Positions 37,653-46,739 of a stretch of DNA of 64,000 nucleotides are shown piece after piece; within the stretch, counting starts at the first letter, position 1; each line of letters opens with the position of its first letter. A program made the position numbers and the translations under genes. The notes below the pieces were generated by a model. That model worked only from the letters and a program-made list of their open reading frames with translations, did not search any database and was not told the origin of the DNA. Origin of the DNA: Chryseobacterium soli (GTDB taxonomy: Bacteria; Bacteroidota; Bacteroidia; Flavobacteriales; Weeksellaceae); assembly GCF_000737705.1 (NCBI RefSeq), contig NZ_JPRH01000002.1, positions 310,001 through 374,000 of the forward strand, given 5' to 3'.

Positions 37653-38828
37653 TTATTTTATTTGCTTCAATAGTTCTTCTGCAAGCTTAGCATCTTTATT
37701 AGCCTGCACAGCCATATTTTTAGACATTTCTGCGTAATTTTTTGCCGTTTCTTTGTTTCCTGTTAAGAAATAGAGTTTTGCCAGAATATAAGTATTTTCA
37801 GCAGTTTCACCTGCCATTACAGATTTCTCTGCCCATTCCGAAGCCTTTTTTAAGGAAGCAGGATTTTTAACATGATCACTGAAGATCCATGCGGCTTTTA
37901 AGAGTTCATTAGGTTCAAATGCTTCAGATTTTTTATAATATTCCAATGCAGCCTTTTCATATTCAGGGAAATTGGAGGTCTGCTCGTAGTAACTTAACTT
38001 CATTTGGTTAAGCCTAACCGTTGCAGCTTCTTTTCCCACTAAAGGTTCGGCAGTTTTCATAAAATAATCATCGTTGATTCTTTTATTTTTGTCATCAATA
38101 GACTGCTCTGCTACCTTTGATAATTTAAGCTGATTGTCAAACTCTTTGTAGGTGTCTTCAGGAAGATATTTAATGATCTCTGCTTTTCTGGAAACGAAAG
38201 CATTATAATTGGCATCTTCTACAGATTTTAAAAAGAACAACATATAGCCGATTTCTTCTTTTGAAAGTACTTCAGTTTTCTTCTTATTTTCAAAATACCT
38301 TTCAGAAGCTTTCTTGGCAAATTCGTAATCGGTAGTAGAATTCAATTTCATGATATTGATCAGAAATTCAGGGTCTTTTTCTCCATTAGCAAATCTGTCT
38401 TTTAAAGATCCTTTTTTATTGTTTGGGGAATTGATGTCCTGCGCCATGGAAAGGAACATGCTTTCTTCCATATAACCATAATTTTGGGAGATCAGCTCTC
38501 CGTCACCATTAAGAAAAAGATAAGTAGGGTAAGAGCGTACACCAAATTTGGCAGCAATTTCTCTTCCTTCCCCTTTTTCCATATCAAATCTTGCATTGAC
38601 GAAATTGGTATTGTAATAATCTCCAACCGATTTTTGGGTAAAGATATTTTTTTCCATCATTTTACATGGGCCACACCATGAAGCGTATGCATCAATGAAA
38701 ACCAGCTTGTTTTCCTTTTTTGCCTTTGCGATAATATCCTTAAAGGGTAAATCCTGGAACTGCATAGCCTCCTGAGAGAATATCATGAGAGATAAGAAAA
38801 CAAATATTCCGGAGATGATCTTCTTCAT
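37653..38828 (-). CDS. Secreted thioredoxin-family protein with helical C-terminal extension
   Basis: 391 aa. Signal peptide to about FSQ (residue 19). Thioredoxin domain (about 25-140) with active site AYASWCGPCKMME (C52, C55) and a normal SYPTYLFL cis-Pro loop. The remaining ~250 residues are helical, TPR-like (ENTYILAKLYFLTGNKETAKNYAEM). Probably a periplasmic reductase or disulfide-handling protein. First gene of a three-gene operon. Confidence 0.85.
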   Translation of the reverse strand: MKKIISGIFVFLSLMIFSQEAMQFQDLPFKDIIAKAKKENKLVFIDAYASWCGPCKMMEKNIFTQKSVGDYYNTNFVNARFDMEKGEGREIAAKFGVRSYPTYLFLNGDGELISQNYGYMEESMFLSMAQDINSPNNKKGSLKDRFANGEKDPEFLINIMKLNSTTDYEFAKKASERYFENKKKTEVLSKEEIGYMLFFLKSVEDANYNAFVSRKAEIIKYLPEDTYKEFDNQLKLSKVAEQSIDDKNKRINDDYFMKTAEPLVGKEAATVRLNQMKLSYYEQTSNFPEYEKAALEYYKKSEAFEPNELLKAAWIFSDHVKNPASLKKASEWAEKSVMAGETAENTYILAKLYFLTGNKETAKNYAEMSKNMAVQANKDAKLAEELLKQIK

Positions 38829-38995
38829 TTTTATTTAAAATTTGTACGCGAAGATAATTAATTTTAAAAAGATAGGCTATGAATTTAAGAGGGATAAGCT
38901 TATATTAACTAATTTTAAGACTGGACGTTGTCTCTGATCCCTTTTGAAGTTACGTGAATACTTTTAAGCTATATCTGTTATTGAAAATATATACA

Positions 38996-39025
38996 CAAAA
39001 AAACCGCCTTTATAAAAGGCGGTTT
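38996..39025 (-). terminator. Terminator of downstream tRNA-Phe
   Basis: On the minus strand AAACCGCCTT and AAGGCGGTTT pair around TATA, followed by T (the A run 38997-39003 on the plus strand). Confidence 0.85.
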
Positions 39026-39026
39026 G

Positions 39027-39099
39027 TGGTTTCTCCAGGAATCGAACCAGGGACACATGGATTTTCAATCCATTGCTCTACCAACTGAGCTAAGAAACC
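39027..39099 (-). tRNA. tRNA-Phe (GAA), downstream copy
   Basis: 73 nt on the minus strand. Acceptor stem GGTTTCT/AGAAACC with discriminator A, D-arm TAGCTCAGTTGGTAGAGC, anticodon loop TTGAAAA (GAA) inside TGGATTGAAAATCCA, T-arm loop GGTTCGATTCC. CCA is not encoded. Identical to the copy at 39213-39285. Confidence 0.97.
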
Positions 39100-39133
39100 T
39101 TATATGGTAAGTTTGTTACTTTTAAGGTGGTTG

Positions 39134-39164
39134 CAAAAATAATACTTTTTTCTATACCAGACAA
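39134..39164 (-). promoter_or_regulatory. tRNA-Phe promoter, TTG-N20-TATTTTTG
   Basis: Minus strand: TTG at 39164-39162 and TATTTTTG at 39141-39134, exact 20-bp spacer, about 35 bp before the tRNA 5' end. Confidence 0.8.
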
Positions 39165-39183
39165 CTGTTTTTGCAGTTTGGAA

Positions 39184-39211
39184 TAAAAAACTGCCTCCGT
39201 AAAGGCAGTTT
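39184..39211 (-). terminator. Terminator of upstream tRNA-Phe
   Basis: AAACTGCCT and AGGCAGTTT pair around a six-base loop, followed on the minus strand by a T run. Confidence 0.8.
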
Positions 39212-39212
39212 G

Positions 39213-39285
39213 TGGTTTCTCCAGGAATCGAACCAGGGACACATGGATTTTCAATCCATTGCTCTACCAACTGAGCTAAGAAACC
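39213..39285 (-). tRNA. tRNA-Phe (GAA), upstream copy
   Basis: Same 73-nt sequence as 39027-39099 with anticodon GAA and discriminator A. The two copies lie 186 bp apart start to start, each with its own promoter and terminator, so they are transcribed independently. Confidence 0.97.
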
Positions 39286-39325
39286 ATTATATTTTTGTTT
39301 GTTACTTCGTTGTTTTAAAGTGATG

Positions 39326-39356
39326 CAAAAGTAGTAAGTTTTCGTATATGAAGCAA
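39326..39356 (-). promoter_or_regulatory. tRNA-Phe promoter, TTG-N20-TACTTTTG
   Basis: Minus strand: TTG at 39356-39354 and TACTTTTG at 39333-39326, 20-bp spacer, 41 bp before the tRNA 5' end. Confidence 0.8.
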
Positions 39357-39392
39357 GTATTAACCTAATTTTTTTTAAACAAATATAAAAAC

Positions 39393-41234
39393 TTACTGAT
39401 TTTCAGCCGGATTATTTTCCTGTTCCTTTCTAATTTGCTCGCTCATCTCTTCCAATACAGGCTTTATCGTACTTTCGGGAAGATCACTGATCCGGATATA
39501 CATCAGTCCGTCAATCGCATCATTAAAGTTGGGATCCACATTGAATGCGATCACTTTTGCATTCTGTTTAATATATTTTTTTATTAAAACAGGTAATCTC
39601 AGTTCCGGTTCAAGATCATCGATAATCTTATCCAGCTTGTTAAGGTCGGATTCCATCTCTTCAAAAAAGATGTTTTTATCACGGTCCCGAAGTTTTACCT
39701 TATACTCATTTCTTGGGGTGATGTATTGAGCCACGGCAGAATCATAGTAATTCGAACGCATGAATTCAATCATTAAAGATTTTGAAAACTCCGAAAACTT
39801 ATTGGAAATACTCACGCCACCCATCAAAAACTTATGGTCAGGGTTTCTTAAGCATACATGCACAATTCCCCGCCATAGAAGGAACAAGGGAAGAGGCTTC
39901 TGCTGATATTCCTGGCAGATATAAGCCCGTCCCATTTCAATTACTTTTTTAAAGAACGGATGGATATCCTGTTCAAATTCAAATAAAGAACTCGTATAAA
40001 AGCCTTTGATACCGTACTTTTTCATGACTTCTTTCCCTAAAGCCATTCTGTAGGCTCCCACCAGCATTTCTGCAGTACTGTCCCAAAGGAAAAGATGATG
40101 ATAGTGTTTATCATATTCATCAAGGTCGAAAGGAAGATTGCTTCCTTCTCCCACAGCACGGAATGTAAGTTCTCTCTGACGTCCGATTTCCCTCATTACA
40201 GAAGGGATTTCCTCATAGGTGGTAAAATAAATTTCGTAATTACCGTTGCTGAACAGCATTTTATCGGTGCCCTTCAGTTTGCTGATATCATTAATAATAT
40301 CCTCTTTCGGAGTTTCATCGATGATATTCTGAACAATATTTTCTTCTCTGAGCAAAGGAAATTTAACCGATAGATTTTGAAGGTTGATGGCCTGAGCAAG
40401 AGATTTTCTCTTTTCATAGTAAGATTTCATCATGTAAACCTTACGTTTCAGGAATTCTCCCAGTTCTTCAATATTCTCCATCTCCTCCATAGCCTTTACA
40501 TTGATAGGTCTTCCGATTCTAATCCGGATAGGTTTCTCTCTGTCGTTCATCATTTCTGCAGGAAGCATCAGGGTTTGTAAACTTGGGTGTAGTTTTGAAA
40601 CCTGATAAAATAAACGGCTATTTTTGGCATGGAAATACATAGGAACTACCGGTACTTTTGCCATTTTAATAAGCTTAAGCGCTGGTTTTTCCCATTCTCT
40701 GTCTAATATTTCCCCGTATGGATTGTTTTTGTTGGAAACTTCTCCAGCAGGAAAAATACCGATACAGCCTCCGTTTTGTAAATGCTTTAATGTTTCGCGC
40801 ATTCCCGAAGAGCTGCTGTATGCTTCTTTTCTGTTTTCAAAAGGGTTTACAGAAATAACGTACGGTTCCATAGGCTTTATTTTTTCCAAAAGGAAATTGC
40901 CCATTACTTTGAAATCCGGACGTACTTCTAATAAGACTTTGGACATCAATATCCCGTCAATCGCTCCAAGAGGATGATTGGAAACCAAAATAAACGGTCC
41001 GGTTTTAGGGATTTTAGCCAAATCTTCTTCAAAAGCGATATAGCTTAGGTTTCTCTCTCTCACAAATGAGTCGAAAAAATCTTTACCTTCCTTGTCCTTC
41101 AGTTTATCGTATAGTCTATTAACTTCATTTATTTTAGCAATGCTCATCACAGCAGATGCTACTGGGTTCTTTAGGAATCCTATTTTATTCAAGCCGGAAG
41201 CTTTGATTAAATCATTTTTCGAAATTAAACTCAT
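39393..41234 (-). CDS. olsF: Fused two-domain acyltransferase, OlsF-like (amino-acid lipid synthesis)
   Basis: 613 aa. N-terminal half (about 65-290) is a PlsC-like O-acyltransferase with NHPLGAIDG (H87...D93) and FPAGEVS. The C-terminal half (about 330-530) resembles the GNAT-type N-acyltransferase of hemolysin-like/GlsB proteins (RQRELTFRAVGEG; EMGRAYICQEYQQKPLPLFLLW). This order is that of bifunctional OlsF of Flavobacterium and Serratia, which N-acylates ornithine (or glycine) and then O-acylates the product to make phosphorus-free membrane lipids. Cytoplasmic face of the inner membrane. Co-transcribed with lysC 23 bp upstream. Confidence 0.85.
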   Translation of the reverse strand: MSLISKNDLIKASGLNKIGFLKNPVASAVMSIAKINEVNRLYDKLKDKEGKDFFDSFVRERNLSYIAFEEDLAKIPKTGPFILVSNHPLGAIDGILMSKVLLEVRPDFKVMGNFLLEKIKPMEPYVISVNPFENRKEAYSSSSGMRETLKHLQNGGCIGIFPAGEVSNKNNPYGEILDREWEKPALKLIKMAKVPVVPMYFHAKNSRLFYQVSKLHPSLQTLMLPAEMMNDREKPIRIRIGRPINVKAMEEMENIEELGEFLKRKVYMMKSYYEKRKSLAQAINLQNLSVKFPLLREENIVQNIIDETPKEDIINDISKLKGTDKMLFSNGNYEIYFTTYEEIPSVMREIGRQRELTFRAVGEGSNLPFDLDEYDKHYHHLFLWDSTAEMLVGAYRMALGKEVMKKYGIKGFYTSSLFEFEQDIHPFFKKVIEMGRAYICQEYQQKPLPLFLLWRGIVHVCLRNPDHKFLMGGVSISNKFSEFSKSLMIEFMRSNYYDSAVAQYITPRNEYKVKLRDRDKNIFFEEMESDLNKLDKIIDDLEPELRLPVLIKKYIKQNAKVIAFNVDPNFNDAIDGLMYIRISDLPESTIKPVLEEMSEQIRKEQENNPAENQ

Positions 41235-41257
41235 GTGTGTTTAGTCGCAATTATATA

Positions 41258-42496
41258 TTATTGTGTTACCATTTGAAGTGTATTTTTTGAAATCTGCTCC
41301 AATAATACGTTCTTTTCATGGTAAAATTTATCAATGTTATCTTTCTTCGCATTTCTTACGGTAAATAAAGATACATTTTTGGACACTTCAGTCTTAAAAA
41401 TTTTCTGAAGTTCTTCATTAAGCTCTTCAATAGTATTGAATTTATCTTCCAGACATAAAGCTAATGAAATTGCAGAATTCTGCATCAAAGAAACTTTGAT
41501 TTTATATTTTGACAAATATCCGAAAATTAAACTCATATGATCCTCTGCAATGAATGAAAAATCCCGGGTTGAGATTTTTAACAGCGTTTGATTTTCTTTT
41601 AAGATATAAGTTTCCTCGTGTTGGTTTTTTTCTGAAGCTCCAACCTTGGTTCCTTCTTTTGTAGGATCTACGAAAGATTTTACATAAAAAGGAATGTTTT
41701 TCTGTTTTAAGGGCTGTAATGTTTTAGGGTGAATGATACTGGCTCCGTAGTATGCCATTTCGATAGCCTCCTCGTAAGAAATATTCGAAAGCAAGGTAAC
41801 ATCCTTAAATTTTCTCGGATCTCCTGTCATAACTCCCGGTACGTCTTTCCAGATGGTCATCGCCTCTGCATTCAAGCAGTATCCGAAAATAGCCGCAGAG
41901 TAGTCGGATCCTTCTCTTCCTAAAGTTACCGTAAAGTTATTGTCATCGGAACCGATGAAGCCCTGAGTTACATAGCAGATCTCAGGATTTAAAATAGACA
42001 TGAATTCTTCCGTTTTCTTCCAGTCTACTACACCTTCCTGATAAGAATTATCCGTTTTGATATAGTCTCTGGCATCCAGCCATTGGTTGGTAAACTGAAT
42101 TTCATTCAGGTATTCACTTAGAATTTTAGTGGAAATCATTTCTCCACAGCTTACAACCTGATCATACACAAAGCTGTAATTAGGAGATTTGTTTCTTCTT
42201 AAAAAAGAAACGATATCATCGAAAAAAAGATTGATTTCAGCAAAAACAGCATGGTTTTCAGGAAATAATCCTTGCGAGATCTCGATATGTTTTTGTTTTA
42301 TTTTTTCAATTTCAGTTTGATAGTGATCCTTCTTGAAATAAAGGTTTACGACTTTTTCCAGTTCATTCGTCGTTTTGCCCATTGCTGAAATAACCAGCAA
42401 GCATTTAGCGAATCCCTGGCTTTCCAATACCATAGACACATTTTTCACACTCTCGGCATCTTTCACAGATGCTCCACCAAACTTGAAAACTTTCAT
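41258..42496 (-). CDS. lysC: Aspartate kinase (monofunctional)
   Basis: 412 aa. KFGGAS at residues 5-10 binds ATP and aspartate, with TLGREGSDYSAAIFG and WKDVPGVMTGDPR of the kinase domain, and two ACT-like segments in the last ~110 residues for allosteric control. No homoserine dehydrogenase domain. Catalyses the first step from aspartate to lysine, threonine, methionine and diaminopimelate. A TAATTTTG box (42553-42560, minus) lies about 57 bp upstream. Confidence 0.95.
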   Translation of the reverse strand: MKVFKFGGASVKDAESVKNVSMVLESQGFAKCLLVISAMGKTTNELEKVVNLYFKKDHYQTEIEKIKQKHIEISQGLFPENHAVFAEINLFFDDIVSFLRRNKSPNYSFVYDQVVSCGEMISTKILSEYLNEIQFTNQWLDARDYIKTDNSYQEGVVDWKKTEEFMSILNPEICYVTQGFIGSDDNNFTVTLGREGSDYSAAIFGYCLNAEAMTIWKDVPGVMTGDPRKFKDVTLLSNISYEEAIEMAYYGASIIHPKTLQPLKQKNIPFYVKSFVDPTKEGTKVGASEKNQHEETYILKENQTLLKISTRDFSFIAEDHMSLIFGYLSKYKIKVSLMQNSAISLALCLEDKFNTIEELNEELQKIFKTEVSKNVSLFTVRNAKKDNIDKFYHEKNVLLEQISKNTLQMVTQ

Positions 42497-42818
42497 TAAT
42501 TTGTTATAAATAAAATTGTTAGATAAAATTTATATGAGTTTTTTACGGACGTCAAAATTATAAATTTACAACGAGATATGAAATAGCTGGACGATATCGG
42601 GGAATTAAGATTTCATTAAAATATGAAATAAATGAAGATTCTTGAAATTATCTTGTCCCGGAGACTTAATTTGGGCATTTATTTAAGGATTATTTTTTTA
42701 AAATTAAGATAATTATGAGTGTATTCTATTGATATACAGGGGATAGATTCTTTTATGAGAAATTCTTTTTCTTTGTGATAAATTTTACGAAATTTGAGCA
42801 AATCGTAAAAAGTAAAAT
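42497..42818. other. Intergenic region between divergent lysC and fbp
   Basis: 322 bp, AT-rich. It holds a TAATTTTG -7 box for lysC (42553-42560, minus) and a near-match GAAATTTG about 20 bp before fbp. No gene or repeat found. Confidence 0.5.
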
Positions 42819-43835
42819 ATGTCAGATCAACCATTACAGACTTTAGGAGAATTTCTTATTGATAAACAAGACGACTTTCAATATTCTACAGGAGAATTTT
42901 CTCGTCTGCTAAGTGCAATAAGACTAGCTTCGAAAGTGGTAAACAGGGAAGTAAACAAGGCAGGAATTGCAGATATCATTGGAAAAGCAGGAAATGAAAA
43001 TATTCAGGGAGAGGAGCAGCAAAAGCTTGATGTGATCGCCAATGAGATTTTTATTACAGCGTTGTCCCAAAGAGAAGTGGTTTGTGGTATTGCTTCTGAA
43101 GAAAATGATGATTTTATTGACATTAAATGTGGTGAAAACGGTCATTTAAGTAAATATGTTGTATTGATCGATCCGTTAGATGGTTCTTCAAATATTGACG
43201 TCAATGTTTCAGTGGGAACAATTTTCTCAATTTACAGAAGAGTGAGCGAACCAGGTACACCAGTTCAATTAGAAGATTTCTTGCAAAAAGGAGTAAATCA
43301 AATTGCAGCCGGATATGTTATTTACGGTTCATCAACAATGATTGTGTATACAACAGGAAACGGAGTGAACGGATTTACTTTAGATCCATCATTGGGAACT
43401 TATTATCTTTCTCATCCAAATATGCAGTTCCCGAAAACAGGTAAGATCTATTCCATTAACGAAGGAAACTATATTAAATTCCCTCAGGGAGTGAAAAATT
43501 ACCTTAAATACTGCCAGATGGAAGAAGGAGACCGTCCTTACACGTCAAGATATATCGGTTCTCTGGTTGCGGATTTCCACAGGAATATGCTGAAAGGAGG
43601 GATTTATATTTATCCGTCTTATTCTCAATCACCTAACGGGAAATTAAGACTTTTATATGAGTGTAACCCAATGGCATTTTTAGCAGAACAGGCCGGAGGA
43701 AAAGCAACAGACGGATTCAGAAGAATTTTGGAAGTGGAACCTACAGAACTTCACCAAAGAATTCCTTTCTTCTGTGGAAGTGTAGACATGGTAGAAAAAG
43801 CGGAAGAATTTATGCGGATAGACAGCGTAAAATAA
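42819..43835 (+). CDS. fbp: Class I fructose-1,6-bisphosphatase
   Basis: 338 aa. Metal site [26 protein letters not shown] and the sugar-phosphate site [15 protein letters not shown] are in the normal order; length is standard. Removes the 1-phosphate of fructose-1,6-bisphosphate in gluconeogenesis. The TAA stop is directly followed by the ATG of menC, so they are translated from one message. Confidence 0.97.
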   Translation: MSDQPLQTLGEFLIDKQDDFQYSTGEFSRLLSAIRLASKVVNREVNKAGIADIIGKAGNENIQGEEQQKLDVIANEIFITALSQREVVCGIASEENDDFIDIKCGENGHLSKYVVLIDPLDGSSNIDVNVSVGTIFSIYRRVSEPGTPVQLEDFLQKGVNQIAAGYVIYGSSTMIVYTTGNGVNGFTLDPSLGTYYLSHPNMQFPKTGKIYSINEGNYIKFPQGVKNYLKYCQMEEGDRPYTSRYIGSLVADFHRNMLKGGIYIYPSYSQSPNGKLRLLYECNPMAFLAEQAGGKATDGFRRILEVEPTELHQRIPFFCGSVDMVEKAEEFMRIDSVK

Positions 43836-44852
43836 ATGAAAGCAGAATATTATAAATACATATTAGAATTCAAGCGCCCGAGTGGAACATCTCGTGGCGT
43901 TTTGCATGAAAAGGAAACCTTTGTTCTCGAAATTTCTGAGAACGGTAAAAAGGGAATGGGCGAATGTGCCATTTTCAGAGGATTAAGTTTTGATGACAGG
44001 CCAGATTATGAAGAAAAGCTGCAGTGGCTTTGCCGGAATATCGATCAGGATTCGGAATTTTTAAAAGAAGAATTAAAAGAATTTCCATCCATTTGGATAG
44101 GCTATGAACAAGCTGTTTTAAATCTGAAACATGGAGATAATCTCTATTTTCCAAGTGAATTTACCCAAGGGATTTCCTCAGTTACGATCAACGGTTTGAT
44201 CTGGATGGGGAATATTCAGTACATGGAAGAGCAGATCCAGGATAAGCTGGATAAGGGATTTCATTGTATTAAACTTAAAATAGGAGTCGACTGGAAATCC
44301 GAACATGAAATTCTTCAAAAATTAAGAGAAAAATTTTCCAAAGAAAAATTAGAACTGCGTGTGGATGCTAATGGTGGATTTAGTACGGAAGAAGCAAAAG
44401 TTGTATTACAGCAGCTGGCAGACCTTGAGATCCATTCGATAGAGCAGCCTATCAAAGCAGGAAACTGGGCAGATATGGCCGTATTATGTGCTGAAACACC
44501 TACTCCGATTGCTTTAGATGAAGAATTGATAGGAGTTACAGATCGTTCGGAAAAGGAAAAACTCCTGAAGACAATTAAACCGCAGTACATTATCTTAAAA
44601 CCTTCTTTAATAGGCGGTTTTACAGGCTCAGATGAATGGATTGCCCTTGCTGAAAAACAAAAAATAGGATGGTGGATTACCTCTGCCTTGGAAAGTAATT
44701 TGGGGTTGAATGCTATTGCACAATACACATTCACGAAAAAAAATCCGATGCCGCAGGGATTGGGCACCGGATCATTATTTGTTAATAATTTAGAATCGAG
44801 TTTAGAACTCAATAATGAATTATTATGGTTTAAAGTGATAAGGGAAAATTAA
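43836..44852 (+). CDS. menC: o-Succinylbenzoate synthase (enolase superfamily)
   Basis: 338 aa. Catalytic Lys pair in CIKLKIG, metal ligands Asp in RVDANGGF, Glu in SIEQPI and Asp in ALDEEL, and the second Lys in YIILKPSLIGG: the muconate-lactonizing type enolase set. The SLIGG and WWITSALESNLGLNAIAQ segments fit MenC of Bacteroidota, which dehydrates SHCHC to succinylbenzoate in menaquinone synthesis. A dipeptide epimerase is the main alternative. Abuts fbp and overlaps the convergent peptide gene by 4 bp. Confidence 0.88.
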   Translation: MKAEYYKYILEFKRPSGTSRGVLHEKETFVLEISENGKKGMGECAIFRGLSFDDRPDYEEKLQWLCRNIDQDSEFLKEELKEFPSIWIGYEQAVLNLKHGDNLYFPSEFTQGISSVTINGLIWMGNIQYMEEQIQDKLDKGFHCIKLKIGVDWKSEHEILQKLREKFSKEKLELRVDANGGFSTEEAKVVLQQLADLEIHSIEQPIKAGNWADMAVLCAETPTPIALDEELIGVTDRSEKEKLLKTIKPQYIILKPSLIGGFTGSDEWIALAEKQKIGWWITSALESNLGLNAIAQYTFTKKNPMPQGLGTGSLFVNNLESSLELNNELLWFKVIREN

Positions 44853-45010
44853 TTCGCGCATGTTGGGTTACTCTGGTGCTCTTCATCCCAGGCTCTGCAG
44901 CATCTTAAAAGTGGGTTCCAATTATTGCATCCTATGGGTGCTATACCTCCTTTGATTGTTTTTAATTCTCCCTTTTTAAGTTTTTTCATGTTTTCATTTA
45001 GATTTTTCAT
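44849..45010 (-). CDS. Short double-glycine-leader, cysteine-rich peptide (bacteriocin-like)
   Basis: 53 aa, too short for routine gene calling. The leader MKNLNENMKKLKKGELKTIKGG ends in Gly-Gly, with the hydrophobic/charged pattern (LKKGELKTIKGG) recognised by C39-peptidase ABC transporters. The core of 31 residues starts IAPIGCNNWNPLLRCC and contains four Cys (28, 37, 38, 51). A second ATG at codon 8 could also start it. Small peptides of this layout are common in Chryseobacterium (family knowledge) and are usually called bacteriocin-like; activity is unproven. No peptidase-transporter or modifying enzyme is nearby. A TAATTTTG box (45076-45083, minus) lies ~65 bp upstream. The 3' end overlaps menC by 4 bp. 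Confidence 0.72.
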   Translation of the reverse strand: MKNLNENMKKLKKGELKTIKGGIAPIGCNNWNPLLRCCRAWDEEHQSNPTCAN

Positions 45011-45438
45011 AATAATATTTTATTGATTAGTATTGTAAATATCAATTTCTTTTTCTTATTACACAATATTTTAACCAAAATTAACGCGACGTTAATGGAA
45101 TTAACTTTCTAATAAACAAAAATCTGTATATAGTGAAAGTGAAAAAGCCTAATAAACTGGAGCGTTATTAGGTGTGGTTGTAGGAAATGGGTAGGAGATA
45201 GTAGTTTTAGAGTCGGATAATCTTAGTGTTTACGGGTTAGTAATTTGTGTATTAAATTACATCTTTTATGAAAATCGCTTTCTTAATATATTTTAATATA
45301 TAAGAAAAATTTTTTTTAACTTTTTTCATGATACTTGAATGTCTTTGTTTGGTGAATTTTACAATCTTTATGCCATTCTATATTTCTATAAGAATTTTTA
45401 ACATATGAAATGAATCATCATGTTTTTTTTAATGATCT
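45011..45438. other. AT-rich non-coding region
   Basis: 428 bp with no convincing frame. It holds a hairpin CCTAATAA (45148-45155) / TTATTAGG (45165-45172) and the short palindrome ATTAACG/CGTTAAT near 45080. Probably the regulatory region of the peptide gene plus decayed DNA. Confidence 0.45.
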
Positions 45439-46566
45439 TTAAGAAATAATTGTGAAAATATTTTCAGTTTCTTTTCTTCTGCCCGTGATAAGATTACGGT
45501 CTATTCCATTCAGATTTTGGAAAATGTCATCCTGAACCTGCGAGCTGGACAAGTATCCCCAATGATTTCCAATTTCGAATTTTAAGGTCTTTTTTAAGTC
45601 ATTATCAATAAAAGTACAGTCGATCACAGAAACGATATCTTTTAGGGCTTCAATGTCACCGGGACCATTTTTACCCAATCTTGGTGTCAGTATATTTTTA
45701 GTAAACTGTGAAATTCCGAGGATGGTATCTTTCCTGTTTAAATAAATGGAAACTCTGTTGGCCAGTAATGGAAGCTTATTAAATGAATCTTCAGAATCAT
45801 CAAAAACTTTATAGGTAACATCGGCATTCAGCAGAAGAACCTGATCGATCACCCGCAATATATTTTCCCTTTTCAAGCTGTACAGCATGCTTTGGAGCAC
45901 TCTGTTTCCCATAGAATGTGCCATTAAATGGATTCTTTGATTGCACGGAACCAAATCACGGTTCGAAAATATATCTTTTAAAAATTGGGTGTAAAAATAA
46001 AAAAGCCTCATCAGAGAAGTCCCGGAATTAATACTGGAAGCTTTATCGTCAAAATAGGTGAGGGGAACAAGGCTGCTGGAAGCCGGCCAGCTTACGAATA
46101 AAATATGCTCTATGGGAGATTCCGGTTGATCTATAAACAATTTCTTAAGATCGATAATAGCTTTTAATTCATCATCAAAATCATAAGCATACCCATGAAT
46201 AAAGAGTAACACATCACTTCTCTTTTTTGTGGAAGACATGTTTTTATACAATTCATAAAACATTCGCTGGGTTCCGCCGAGATTATCGGCTGTAAGATTT
46301 GATTTTTTCAGGCCTTTTTCACTTAATAAAACCTCCAGAACATCTTCATATCCCTGTTTTTCAGGTTCGGAAAAAAGCTTGTAATCAAGAATGTTTCTGT
46401 TGGTATAATCCTTTTTCTTCCTGGTTGGATTGGCGTCTTTATACCCGTCGAAATCACATTTTGCAATTCTAAAATTGGGGATAGAATATTCATCATTAGA
46501 GAATGAATCTTCTTTTTCACCCTTGTGACGGACAATCTTTCTGTTACTTAAAATAAAAACAGACAT
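45439..46566 (-). CDS. DUF900-like alpha/beta hydrolase
   Basis: 375 aa, no signal peptide. FIHGYAYDFDDE around residue 122, nucleophile motif MAHSMGNRVLQ, and late Asp and His residues (GNHWGY) suggest a complete alpha/beta-hydrolase triad. The VLLFIHGY...HSMGNRV pattern matches DUF900-type esterase-like proteins. Substrate unknown. Stands alone, divergent from glnS. Confidence 0.75.
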   Translation of the reverse strand: MSVFILSNRKIVRHKGEKEDSFSNDEYSIPNFRIAKCDFDGYKDANPTRKKKDYTNRNILDYKLFSEPEKQGYEDVLEVLLSEKGLKKSNLTADNLGGTQRMFYELYKNMSSTKKRSDVLLFIHGYAYDFDDELKAIIDLKKLFIDQPESPIEHILFVSWPASSSLVPLTYFDDKASSINSGTSLMRLFYFYTQFLKDIFSNRDLVPCNQRIHLMAHSMGNRVLQSMLYSLKRENILRVIDQVLLLNADVTYKVFDDSEDSFNKLPLLANRVSIYLNRKDTILGISQFTKNILTPRLGKNGPGDIEALKDIVSVIDCTFIDNDLKKTLKFEIGNHWGYLSSSQVQDDIFQNLNGIDRNLITGRRKETENIFTIIS

Positions 46567-46678
46567 GGGAGTTGGTTTTTGTGAAATTAAGTATTTTTAT
46601 TGTTATTTGAAAGAAAATAATTAATAATTAACACAGTATTTTTTGAATATTGCATTTTCATAAACCCTGAGAATTTCT

Positions 46679-46686
46679 TAAATTTG
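46679..46686 (+). promoter_or_regulatory. -7 box (TAAATTTG) of glnS
   Basis: Exact TAnnTTTG match 53 bp before the ATG at 46740; a TTG at 46650-46652 is a little too far (26-bp spacer). Confidence 0.55.
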
Positions 46687-46739
46687 CAGATTCTTGTACA
46701 AGAAATGATCTTGTTGTATAAGTTATTAAAGCTAACGTA

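Noticed and set aside
39027-39285. Tandem tRNA-Phe genes as an integration site for a mobile element
   Set aside because: Both genes are complete, and neither an integrase nor a truncated tRNA copy is found nearby.
45195-45320. 25-codon Lys-rich frame on the minus strand
   Set aside because: No leader, no conserved pattern and a composition expected in AT-rich DNA.
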